A stretch of 64,000 nt of DNA from Mya arenaria (Eukaryota > Mollusca > Bivalvia > Myida > Myidae), in assembly GCF_026914265.1 (NCBI RefSeq), contig NC_069124.1, positions 13,785,088-13,849,087 on the forward strand. Direction: 5' to 3'. The translations under genes were made by a program, and so were the position numbers. The notes beneath the pieces are model-generated. The model had not been told where the DNA came from. It did not search any database and was given only the letters and a program-made list of their open reading frames with translations. Positions within the stretch are counted from its first letter, which is position 1. The number at the start of each line of letters is the position of its first letter. Shown here piece by piece: positions 23,237 through 35,139 of this stretch.

Positions 23237-24457
23237 CTGAAAACTTTTGCACGAGTAAACGAGTAACTAAGTATCTTTAACGAGTTGATCATATTGTTAG
23301 TATAATATGCTTTGAGGAAGTTATCTTTATTTGCATTTGCGATGTAGGGAAGTTAATGTATGTCTTTAACTTCATTCGAATTCTTAGCTTGAAATAATGT
23401 TATATAAATTATTATAATATATATATTCATGTTCGTTACAATGTATCCTCAAACAAAATAATCACACGTGTGTACATGCTTGTTTCGTCGGGTTTTGGGC
23501 GGGAAAAAATGGAGGGGAGAACGAAATAAAATAAAAAGAGTTTAAACACAGGAACGGACGAAATATAATTTTTATGTATGAAAGTGCTAAACAAACAAAT
23601 ATTTCATCTAAAGTAAGGAGAACATATAGTCGCCGCGTTGTCCGTCCATTAATACTTCAACACCTTGGACAGAGATTAAGTTAAAGACTACCGAGGTGAT
23701 TTAAATGAAACCCGAGACATAGATAGAGAGCAATACGCATAAATAAAGTGCGCGAGAATCATAATCCTACGTGCAGCCATTGGAGATGATCTCCCTCTCA
23801 CTTTTACAGTATATATTTATCAGGAAGCTGCTGTCCAGACAATAACTCAAAAAGTACACAACGAAATTAAACGGTACACTTTGATAAAAAATAGATAGCA
23901 GATGCAGTGCGCAAAATATTTTTAATCCTACGTCCATATATTATGTTCTGAATTAAATCTTCTTTAACCATATTTTCACTATGGGAGCTTGCTATTCTTA
24001 TCTGTTGTCCGGAGCATAATTCCAGTGTTGACGAGAAGTGCAGCCAGAAGATATATCTTCCTTTTGTTTTAGAGTAATTTGAGGTTAATCCGAAATGACC
24101 TGGCAGCAGTAAGTGTTTAGATCTCCACATATGAACCTATAAATGAAGAAAGGATAGAAACTTTAAGAACACTTCTTACAATAATGACATTCCTATTAAA
24201 TTCACAACGAGTATTCTCCATGAGACAATCTGTCAACATTTGACAACAACAACAACAACAACAACATTTGCCCTCAACGATAGCAGATCTGACCAAAAGC
24301 TGACGTCAATCCAACTGGCACACATGCGAATGCCCACAAGGCTCGATGACTTTAAACGCGACGTGAAACCCGCTTGATGTGTGTCTATTCTAGCTTCAAT
24401 TGTTTGGCATTAACGTTTCACTGATTTTAGTTGCAAGCTAACTTTATTAGTGCGCTG

Positions 24458-27400
24458 ATCCTGTTTTGTTATGTCCATTTCATGTCTGTCTCTTGTCCAT
24501 TTCGTTTTGTCGATTTCATGTCTGTCTCTTGTCCATTTCGTTTTGTCAATTTCATGTCTGTCTCTTGTCCATTTCGTTTTGTCCATTTCATAGCTATCTC
24601 TTGTCCATTTCGTTTTGTCCATTTCATAGCTATCTCTTGTCCATTTCGTTTTGTCCATTTCATAGCTATCTCTTGTCCATTTCGCTTTGTCCATTTCATA
24701 GCTATCTCTTGTTCATTTCGTTTTGTCCATTTCATAGCTATCTCTTGTTCATTTCGCTTTGTCCATTTCATAGCTATCTCTTGTTCATTTCGTTTTGTCC
24801 ATTCCATAGCTATCTCTTGTCCATTTCGCTTTGTCCATTTCATAGGTATCTCTTGTCCATTTCGTTTTGTCCATTTCATAGCTATCTCTTGTCCATTTCG
24901 CTTTGTTCATTTCATAGCTATCTCTTGTCCATTTCGTTTTGTCCATTTCATAGCTATCTCTTGTCCATTTCGCTTTGTCCATTTCATAGCTATCTCTTGT
25001 CCATTTCGTTTTGTCCATTTCATAGCTATCTCTTGTCCATTTCGCTTTGTCCATTTCATAGCTATCTCTTGTCCATTTCGTTTTGTCCATTTCATAGCTA
25101 TCTCTTGTCCATTTCTCTTTGTCCATTTCATAGGTATCTCTTGTCCATTTCGTTTTGTCCATTTCATAGCTATCTCTTGTTCATTTCGCTTTGTCCATTT
25201 CATAGCTATCTCTTGTTCATTTCGTTTTGTCCATTTCATAGCTATCTCTTGTTCATTTCGCTTTGTCCATTTCATAGCTATCTCTTGTCCATTTCGTTTT
25301 GTCCATTTCATAGCTATCTCTTGTCCATTTCGCTTTTTCCATTTCATAGCTATCTCTTGTCCATTTCGCTTTGTCCATTTCATAACTATCTCTTGTGCAT
25401 TTTGCTTTGTCCATTTCATAGCTATCTCTTGTCCATTTCGTTTTGTCCATTTCATAGCTATCTCTGGTCCATTTCGTTTTGTCCATTTCTTAGCTATCTC
25501 TGGTCCATTTCGCTTTGTCCATTCCATAGCCATCTCTTGTCCATTTCGGTTTGTCGATTTCATAGCTATCTCTGGTCCATTTCGTTTTGCCCATTTCATC
25601 GCTATCTCTTGTCCATTTCGTTTTGTCCATTCCATAGCTATCTCTTGTCCATTTCGTTTTGTCCATTTCATAGCTATCTCTTGTATATTTCGTTTTGTCC
25701 ATTTCATAGCTATCTCTTGTATATTTCGTTTTGTCCATTTCATAGCTATCTCTTGTCCATTTCGTTTTGTCCATTTCATAGCTATCTCTTGTCCATTTCA
25801 CTTTGTCCATTTCATAGCTATCTCTTGTCCATTTCGTTTTGTCCATTTCATAGCTATCTCTTGGCGATTTCGTTTTGTCCATTCCATAGCTATCTCTTGT
25901 CCATTTCGTTTTGTCCATTTTATAGCTATCTCTTGTATATTTTGTTTTGTCCATTCCATAGGTATCTCTTGTATATTTCGTTTTGTCCATTTCATAGGTA
26001 TCTCTTATATATTTCGTTTTGTCCTTTTCAAAGTTATCTCTTGTCCATTCCGCTTTGTCCATTTCATAGCTATCTCTTGTCCATTCCGCTTTGTCCATTT
26101 CATAGCTATCTCTTGTTCATTTCGTTTTGTCCATTTCATAACTATCTCTTGTCCATTTCGTTTTGTCCATTTCATAGCTATCCCTTGTCCATTTCGTTTT
26201 GTCCATTTCATAGCTATCTCTTGTCCATTTCGTTTTGTCCATTTCATAGCTATCTCTTGTCCATTTCGCTTTGTCCATTTCATAGCTATCTCTTGTCCAT
26301 TTCGCTTTGTCCATTTCATAGCTATCTCTTGTCCATTTCGTTTTGTCCATTTCTTAGCTATCTCTGGTCCATTTCGTTTTGTCCATTTCTTAGCTATCTC
26401 TTGTCCATTTCGTTTTGTCCATTTCATAGCTATCTCTGGTCCATTTCGTTTTGTCCATTTCTTAGCTATTTCTTGTCATTTCGCTTTGTCCATTTCATAG
26501 CTATCTCTTGTCCATTTCGCTTTGTCCATTTCGTAGCTATCTCTTGTCCATTTCGTTTTGTCCATTTCATAGCTATTTCTGGTCCATTTCGTTTTGTCCA
26601 TTTCTTAGCTATCTCTTGTCCATTTCGTTTTGTCCATTTCATAGCTATCTCTGGTCCATTTCGTTTTGTCCATTTCTTAGCTATCTCTTGTCCATTTCGT
26701 TTTGTCCATTCCATAGCTATCTCTGGTCCATTTCGTTTTGTCCATTTCTTAGCTATCTCTTGTCCATTTCGTTTTGTTCATTTCATAGCTATCTCTGGTC
26801 CATTTCGTTTTGTCCAATTCATAGCTATCTCTTGTCCATTTCGTTTTGTCCATTTCATAGCTATCTCTGGTCCATTTCGTTTTGTCCATTTCTTAGCTAT
26901 CTCTTGTCCATTTCGCTTTGTCCATTTCATAGCTATCTCTGGTCCATTTCGTTTTGTCCATTTCTTAGCTATCTCTTGTCCATTTCGCATTGTCCATTTC
27001 ATAGCTATCTCTTGTCCATTTCGTTTTGTCCATTTCATAGCTATCTCTTGTCCATTTCGTTTTGTCCATTCCATAGCCATCTCTTGTCCATTTCGTTTTG
27101 TCGATTTCATAGCCATCTCTTGTCCATTTCGCTTTGTCCATTTCTTAGCTATCTCTTGTCCATTTCGTTTTGTCCATTCCATAGCTATCTCTGGTCCATT
27201 TCTTTTTGTCCTTTTCATAGCTATCTCTGGTCCATTTCGTTTTGTCCATTTCATAGCTATCTCTGGTCCATTTCGTTTTGTCCATTTCATAGCTATCTCT
27301 TGTCCATTTCGTTTTGTCCATTCCATAGCTATCTCTTGTCCATTTCGTTTTGTCCATTTCATAGGTATCTCTTGTATATTTCGTTTTGTCCATTTCATAG

Positions 27401-30400
27401 GTATCTCTTGTATATTTCGTTTTGTCCATTTCATAGCTATCTCTTGTCCATTCCGCTTTGTCTATTTCATAGCTATCTCTTGTCCATTTCGATTTGTCCA
27501 TTTCATAGCTGTCTCTTGTCCATTTCGTTTTGTCCATTTCATAGCTATCTCTGGTCCATTTTGTTTTGTCGATTTCATAGCTATCTCTGGTCCATTTCGT
27601 TTTGTCCATTTCATAGCTATCTCTTGTATATTTCGTTTTGTCCATTTCATAGCTATCTCTTGTATATTTCGTTTTGTCCATTCCTTAGGTATCTCTTGTA
27701 TATTTCGTTTTGTCCATTTCATAGGTATCTCTTATATATTTCGTTTTGTCCTTTTCAAAGTTATCTCTTGTCCATTCCGCTTTGTCCATTTCATAGCTAT
27801 CTCTTGTCCATTCAGCTTTGTCCATTTTATAGCTATCTCTTGTTCATTTCGTTTTGTCCATTTCATAACTATCTCTTGTCCATTTCGTTTTGTCCATTTC
27901 ATAGCTATCTCTTGTCCATTTCGTTTTGTCCATTTCATAGCTATCTCTTGTCCATTTCGTTTTGTCCATTTCATAGCTATCTCTTGTCCATTTCGCTTTG
28001 TCCATTTCATAGCTATCTCTTGTCCATTTCGCTTTGTCCATTTCATAGCTATCTTTTGTCCATTTCGCTTTGTCCATTTCATAGCTATCTCTTGTCCATT
28101 TCGTTTTGTCCATTTCATAGCTATCTCTGGTCCATTTCGTTTTGTCCATTTCTTAGCTATCTCTTGTCCATTTCGCTTTGTCCATTCCATAGCCATCTCT
28201 TGTCCATTTCGTTTTGTCGATTTCATAGCCATCTCTTGTCCATTTCGTTTTGTCCATTTCTTAGCTATCTCTTTTCCATTTCGTTTTGTCGATTTCATAG
28301 CAATCTCTTCTCCATTTCGTTTTGTCAATTTCATGTCTGTCTCTTGTCCATTTCGTTTTTTCCATTCCATAGCTATCTCTGGTCCATTTCGTTTTGTCCA
28401 TTCCATAGCCATCTCTTGTCCATTTCGTTTAGTCGATTTCATAGCTATCTCTTGTCCATTTCGTTTTGTCCATTCCATAGCTATCTCTGGTTCATTTCGT
28501 TTTGTCGATTTCATAGCCATCTCTTGTCCATTTCGTTTTGTCCTTTCCATAGCTATCTCTGGTCCATTTCTTTTTGTCCTTTTCATAGCTATCTCTGGTC
28601 CATTTCGTTTTGTCCATTTCATAGCTATCTCTTGTCCATTTCGCTTTGTCCATTTCATAGCTATCTCTGGTCCATTTCGCTTTGTCCATTCCATAGCCAT
28701 CTCTTGTCCATTTCGTTTTGTCGATTTCATAGCTATCTCTTGTGCATTTCGCTTTGTCCATTTCATAGCCATCTCTTGTCCATTTCATTTTGTCCATTTC
28801 ATAGCTATCTCTTGTATATTTCGTTTTGTCCATTTCATAGCCATCTCTTGTCCATTTCTTTTTGTCCTTTTCATAGCTATCTCTTGTTCATTTCGTTTTG
28901 TCCATTTCATAGCTATCTCTTGTATATTTCGTTTTGTCCATTTCATAGCCATCTCTTGTCCATTTCGTTTTGTCCATTTCATAGCCATCTCTTGTCCATT
29001 TCATTTTGTCCATTTCATAGCCATCTCTTGTATATTTCGTTTTGTCCATTTCATAGCCATCTCTTGTCCATTTCTTTTTGTCCTTTTCATAGCTATCTCT
29101 TGTCCATTTCGTTTTGTCCATTTCATAGCTATCTCTTGTATATTTCGTTTTGTCCATTCCATAGCCATCTCTTGTCCATTTCTTTTTGTCCTTTTCATAG
29201 CTATCTCTTGTCCATTTCGTTTTGTCCATTTCATAGCTATCTCTTGTATATTTCGTTTTGTCCATTTCATAGCCATCTCTGGTCCATTTCTTTTTGTCCA
29301 TTTCATAGCTATCTCTTGTCCATTTCGTTTTGTCCATTTCATAGCTATCTCTTGTCCATTTCGCTTTGTCCATTTCATAGCTATCTCTTGTCCATTTCGT
29401 TTTGTCCATTCCATAGCTATCTCTTGTCCATTTCGTTTTGTCCATTTCATAGCTATCTCTTGTCCATTTCGTTTTGTCCATTTCATAGCTATCTCTTGTA
29501 TATTTCGTTTTGTCCATTTCATAGCTATCTCTGGTCCATTTCTTTTTGTCCTTTTTATAGCTATCTCTTGTCCATTTCGTTTTGTCCATTTCATAGCTAT
29601 CTCTTGTATATTTCGTTTTGTCCATTTCATAGCCATCTCTTGTCCATTTCGTTTTGTCCATTTCATAACTATCTCTTGTCCATTTCGTTTTGTCCATTTC
29701 ATAGCTATCTTTGGTCCATTTCATTTTGTCCATTTCATAGCTATCTCTTGTCCATTTCGCTTCGTCCATTTCATAGCTATCTCTTGTCCATTTCGTTTTG
29801 TCCATTTCATAGCTATCTCTTGTCCATTTCGTTTTGTCCATTTCATAGCTATCTCTTGTCCATTTCGCTTTGTCCATTTCATAGCTATCTCTTGTCCATT
29901 TCGTTTTGTCCATTTCATAGCTATCTCTTGTCCATTTCTCTTTGTCCATTTCATAGGTATCTCTTGTCCATTTCGTTTTGTCCATTTCATAGCTATCTCT
30001 TGTTCATTTCGCTTTGTCCATTTCATAGCTATCTCTTGTTCATTTCGTTTTGTCCATTTCATAGCTATCTCTTGTTCATTTCGCTTTGTCCATTTCATAG
30101 CTATCTCTTGTCCATTTCGTTTTGTCCATTTCATAGCTATCTCTTGTCCATTTCGCTTTTTCCATTTCATAGCTATCTCTTGTCCATTTCGCTTTGTCCA
30201 TTTCATAACTATCTCTTGTGCATTTTGCTTTGTCCATTTCATAGCTATCTCTTGTCCATTTCGTTTTGTCCATTTCATAGCTATCTCTGGTCCATTTCGT
30301 TTTGTCCATTTCTTAGCTATCTCTGGTCCATTTCGCTTTGTCCATTCCATAGCCATCTCTTGTCCATTTCGGTTTGTCGATTTCATAGCTATCTCTGGTC

Positions 30401-30949
30401 CATTTCGTTTTGCCCATTTCATCGCTATCTCTTGTCCATTTCGTTTTGTCCATTCCATAGCTATCTCTTGTCCATTTTGCTTTGTCCATTCCATAGCTAT
30501 CTCTTGTCCATTTTGCTTTGTCCATTCCATAGCTATCTCTTGTCCATTTTGCTTTGTCCATTCCATAGCTATCTCTTGTCCATTTAGTTTTGTGCATTCC
30601 ATAGGTATCTCTTGTCCATTTTGCAGATATCCATTTCATAGCTATCTCTTGTCCATTTTGCTTTGTCCATTCCATAGCTATCTCTTGTCCATTTCGTTTT
30701 GTCCATTTCATAGCTATCTCTTGTCCATTTTGCTTTGTCCATTCCATAGCTATCTCTTGTCCATTTTGCTTTGTCCATTCCATAGGTATCTCTTGTCCAT
30801 TTCGTTTTGTCCATTTCATAGCTATCTCTTGTCCATTTCGCTTTGTCCATTTCATAGCTATCTTTTGTCCATTTTGCTTTGTCCATTCCATAGCTATCTC
30901 TTGTATATTTCGTTTTGTCCATTTCATAGCTTTTGTCCATTTTGTCTCG
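24458..30949. repeat. 36-bp minisatellite array, copy B (about 180 units)
   Basis: Same unit as the array at 14,312-16,665, nearly three times as long. Variant runs recur in order. Units with TTTCTCTTTG appear at 25,111 and 29,934, and a run with TCTCTTATATATTTCG at about 26,000 and 27,727, showing duplication of blocks of units. A one-base deletion near 26,476 shifts phase. Open frames of up to 2,167 codons result from the repeat and have no start, domain or composition typical of a gene. Confidence 0.97.
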
Positions 30950-31114
30950 GTGACTGTCAATTAGCTTGACAAATGTAGTGTGCTTGTCATGTTGTTCAAT
31001 TTAAAATACGATTACAAAAGAATACTTGCTGTGTATAAAGTGTGTGTTAAGGCGGATAAAAAACATAGGTTTTTGATTTTTTAAGTACCATATCTGATGT
31101 ACCAATGAATGGAT

Positions 31115-31405
31115 TTCAAAATAATTTGGCCCAAATATATTTCACTTTAAAGCTGCATTCTCTCAGATTTACCCTTTTAGGCAACTTTTTTTATTCGTTG
31201 TCTTCTTTGAATGAACCATTTTTGCGTAAAAAAATGAAAAACATTGATATTATACTGCTGACAAAAGATCATATCGCAGATTTTCATATTTCCGTTCGAA
31301 AATTAATGATTTATTACTAAAAATGCTACTAACGCTTTAAAAAAAATGCATAAAACATAATTTCCTGAATATAAATATGAAAACCCGCGATCTGACTTTT
31401 TGTTC
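31115..31405 (+). repeat. Hairpin repeat (MITE-like), copy B
   Basis: Counterpart of 16,840-17,130, with the inverted arms at about 31,255 and 31,400. It lies just after the 36-bp array, as in copy A. Confidence 0.6.
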
Positions 31406-32119
31406 ATAATTCCAACTGGAAACCGATGAATTCCAACATTGCGTGATCACTTTAAACGTGATTTGAAACCCGCTTGAAATGTGACTGTTCAAGCTGGAAG
31501 TTGAAACAAGTCGAAAACGTGCTGCAAACACACATGCAATTAGCCAGGGTGCATTTTAGAAAGACAGTGATTCTTTATGTTTATATCATTGCTGAAATCA
31601 AATAAATATTAATAATTAAATAAATCACAATATATTTGTTATGAGATTAAACATGTTATTGACTGCAAACAATTAAAAATAATAAAACAAATCTGAATTA
31701 TACATCACTGTCAAGAAACTGAAAGAAGCAGAGACGTTTCCATGCATTTTTTGTGTGTAAAATTCCCTAGAATCTTCTTATAAGAAGAATTTGAATAGAC
31801 AAATTATTTGCATTTCAATTGTTAATAAGTATATGTTAGATTTAATTGAAACAGGTGATATACATTCTCTAATTAAAAATAATACAACTGAAGGGAATGC
31901 ATAAGCACATTTGCCCATGGCGTTAATTTGCCCTAGTACCCCCAGGGTTAGATCTCGTCATGTAAACGAGATATATTAACATATTGATCTTCACTATAAA
32001 TCATTATAACATGTTAAGATCAGATCTGTTTAACGTATTAAACAACTTTTAGGTAGAATAAGCACACTTCTAACAAGTCAAAAATAATGTGATTAACTTA
32101 TTATTTCTACATCGCACGA

Positions 32120-32285
32120 TTAGATCACTGATTCTTCGGAAGACCCAGCTATCGGATGGCTATGAATAGAGTCTGACACCACAGTCGCCATGGTTTCCGG
32201 TTCCAACTCCAGACCATAGCTGCTGGACTGTTTCCGGTAACTGCTCCGTTCACGGATGCTGTATGCGCTGCTCCATCGGCGGCCA
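32120..32285 (-). CDS. GPCR copy B, exon 2 (cytoplasmic tail)
   Basis: The acceptor is TTTTAG|T at 32,286-32,285. The exon starts in phase 2 with SGRRWSSAYSIRERSSYRKQ and ends in SSEESVI with a stop at 32,120-32,122. It is the same length as copy A exon 2 and differs by only a few residues. Confidence 0.8.
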
Positions 32286-32431
32286 CTAAAATGTTCGTTA
32301 GATTTGTTAACACTTGCTCATGATAAAATGTTTGTTTTATGTTTGGGCGGTGAAACCTAGTAACTGAAATTGAAATGTTGTGGATGTTCGCCCGACGGAC
32401 AGAGAGACAGACAGACAGACAGAGAATAAAA

Positions 32432-32522
<91 letters not shown>

Positions 32523-34195
32523 ATTAATAAATAAAATAAATAAATAAATAAATAAAATAAATTAATTGATTAAATGAAATACAGGTGAGTTAGTTAGTCA
32601 ATACATAAATAGTAGAAGTATGATCGAGTTTAAGTAAATGTATAATTAGTAAACGATCGTAAAATATTTTCAATTCGTTCAAGCAACGCATGGTAACTCG
32701 ACTAAATTATATACATTGTGTATTGACTATTCAAAGTAATCCTACACTTTCTGCATACTGCATTATTGATTTATAGGGGTTTTTTTCTTTCTATTGTTAA
32801 CATCATGTATCCTGTCTCCATTCCAATTACCTTATGTTTGGTTTTGTTAAGGGAAGTATCACATTGAACACCTTGTATATTTGTTCAATATTGAATATTC
32901 TTTTATATTCAGCCTTTGAACAATAGTTTGTATACATCCTATCTATGTGAATGTTAATTCATCAATTATGTTTGAATATGTTTTCCTCATTAACTATTTA
33001 TTTTCCGATTCACATGCCTTCATTCTGGGACGCAATAAAGTATTGAATTCAATTGAATACCTTACAATATTATCAAATCCAATGTTCGATGAATTTTCTT
33101 ATTAAAGTTGGATGCGCATGACACTGACCTTGGTTTGCAGTAGAGGACAGCCCGGAGCTCCCGAGAGAAGCGGTCGTTCATGGCTGTGTATAGGTAGAAG
33201 TTGACGCAGTAGTTGGAGAAACTAAACAAGTACATTGTACTCCAGGCAAGGTCCATCCGGGCTACACCAGCTTTGTTCCCAGAGTCTTCGAACCCATGAC
33301 GGAGATACGAATCGACCACAAAGAAAATGCTAATCGGCGCGGTGGCCGCTAGAAAGTACATCGTGCATACCAGCAGCATCTTTGTCATGCGTACGCTAAA
33401 CCTGTTAGTATTCCGGACGTACCGCTCATGCATCATGTTAGAGCGCTTTAACTGAACATTTCTGAGTATTCGGATTAGAAATATGTTTGAAATGAGCATG
33501 ATGACGAAGGGAACTAAGCTTAATACTGTGAAATCGATATAAACGAACACGTAATCGTCGAACGTTTTAAAATTTGGTGTCAAAGATGAACACTCTCCCT
33601 CAGTGAAGTCATTGATACCATTGGTAAAAAAGAAATGTAAATTAACTAGAATCAATACAATTAACGTAATTACTAGTCCTATTTTAACCCGTTTGGTTGT
33701 ATACCAACGTTTATAACGGAACGGAAAATACGTTTTAACAACCCGTTCAACGGAGACTCCAACGAGGATCCATGAAGAGTACTGCATGGACGAGTAGATG
33801 AAGAAATAATAAAACTTGCAGCCGGCGTTACTGAGGTGACTTATATCGTAGTCGAATGTGTATGAAATCCAGTAACGAGGTAGCCCCGTCAACAAGATGA
33901 CGGAATCTGTTATAGCGAGAAACAGGAGAAACGTTAAAGTTGGCTGGCGCGCGGTACCGAGTCGCGTCAGCACGCGCACCGTCAACGCGTTGCCTGTCAA
34001 TCCTGCACATAATAGAATAGGAGAAACCGTCCGCCAGAGCCAGTTGGAGACCGTTTCTTGTACGTAGGTGATGGTAGCGGTCTCGTTTGTAACGGAGTCG
34101 CTTGTCGCGGTGGTGATATTTATACATGGTGTCGTAGTATTGTCCCCGATATATGAGTAATCTAGCGAAAATAGGCTATCTGTGGTATTATGCAT
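32120..34195 (-). CDS. Rhodopsin-class GPCR, copy B (two exons: 33129..34195 and 32120..32285)
   Basis: Close paralogue of copy A with the same exon lengths (1,067 and 166 bp) and a 410-residue spliced product. The same motifs are seen: GNALTVRVL in TM1, LAITDS in TM2, VSVERV after TM3, TAPISIFFV in TM6, NFYLYTA in TM7. Differences from A gather in the N-terminus, the loop after TM2, the second extracellular loop (SSLTPNFKTFDD here, SSLTQEFSWFDD in A) and the third (SYLRHGFEDSGNKAG here). The frame is open 21 codons further upstream to an ATG at 34,258. Copy A is out of frame there, so the shared ATG at 34,195 is preferred. Read-through of exon 1 would end at 33,062. The donor is GTCAGT as in A. 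Confidence 0.88.
32425..32563. repeat. (TAAA)n microsatellite in the GPCR B intron
   Basis: AAAT tetranucleotide run, preceded by an AGAC run (about 32,405-32,421), at the same intron position as in copy A. Confidence 0.95.
32795..33080 (+). mobile_element. Possible LINE 3'-end fragment in the GPCR B intron
   Basis: Counterpart of 18,480-18,763, with the same GGGACGCAATAAAG ending and ATTGAA tail. It was inserted before the segmental duplication. Confidence 0.35.
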
Positions 34196-34712
34196 TTGTT
34201 TTGAATCGAGTGTTTTATTGCTTAAAAAAGAGCCTACACGTTTTCCGTTTGATGGCAATATATCCTTTTTAAAACGATCGATCAGAAAACAATCCTGGAA
34301 ACGGATCCCTGTGGAACGAGGTCAAATACAAAGGAATCATCTCCAGTGCCATTTCAATTTCCTGTAGTATGTTATGTATAGCCAGTATTCCTTTGTATAA
34401 ATTTTGTTCATCAGATTTAATTTCACCAAATCTTACAATATGGTTACCGTTTATGTTTCATTAATTTCACAACACATTGTAATACTTAGCTTGAAACTTT
34501 GGTCCAATTGAATATGTTATAATAAGCGAGTCATGTATTGATATCACACAAACTACACATTGTCTGACGAATATTAAAAACAGTCCGGTTGAAACACATT
34601 TTCGTTTATCATAATTACGTGCAAGAACCTCAACAAAACGATAACAAATGAAAAAGTTTCCTCTTTCAAATATATTCACCTCTCTATCTTGTCTTTCTAT
34701 GAGCTCATTATT

Positions 34713-34762
34713 AACTGTGATAACTGTCGTTAGATAACTTTCACTTTCGTTATCTATAATGA
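34713..34762. promoter_or_regulatory. Cluster of GATAAC/GTTATC motifs upstream of GPCR B
   Basis: Same motif order as upstream of copy A (TGATAACTG, AGATAACTTT, CGTTATCT), about 520-560 bp before the ATG. Confidence 0.45.
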
Positions 34763-35139
34763 GGTAATTGAAGTACTGATAATTTATTGAGATACTTCCG
34801 GTTTTTTTATAAAGAAAATAAACCCAATTTCTGCCCCTGTTAATTGAAACTTCATTTTATGATGACTTTATCTGTAATTATTTAGTACACGAGTTTATGT
34901 GTGCGATAAATCATAGCTGAAGAAGCGATTTCTTGTAAATGCATGTGCATTTTGATTAAATAAGATACGCAATGAAATATATGTTACTTCTTTTAAAAGT
35001 TAAGTAATTATGCTGATAGTGTTTGTCTCATATAATATTAGTTAATGCATATACATGCAAATAGTTTAAGTGAAAATCTGATTCGGAATAAAAATTAATA
35101 TCTTATAAAAGCTATTAATCAGTGTTAAATACTCACTTG

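Noticed and set aside
24466-30969. A 2,167-codon open frame on the + strand
   Set aside because: Minisatellite translation. It switches from one repeat phase to another at a one-base deletion near 26,476, which a constrained gene would not tolerate unnoticed.
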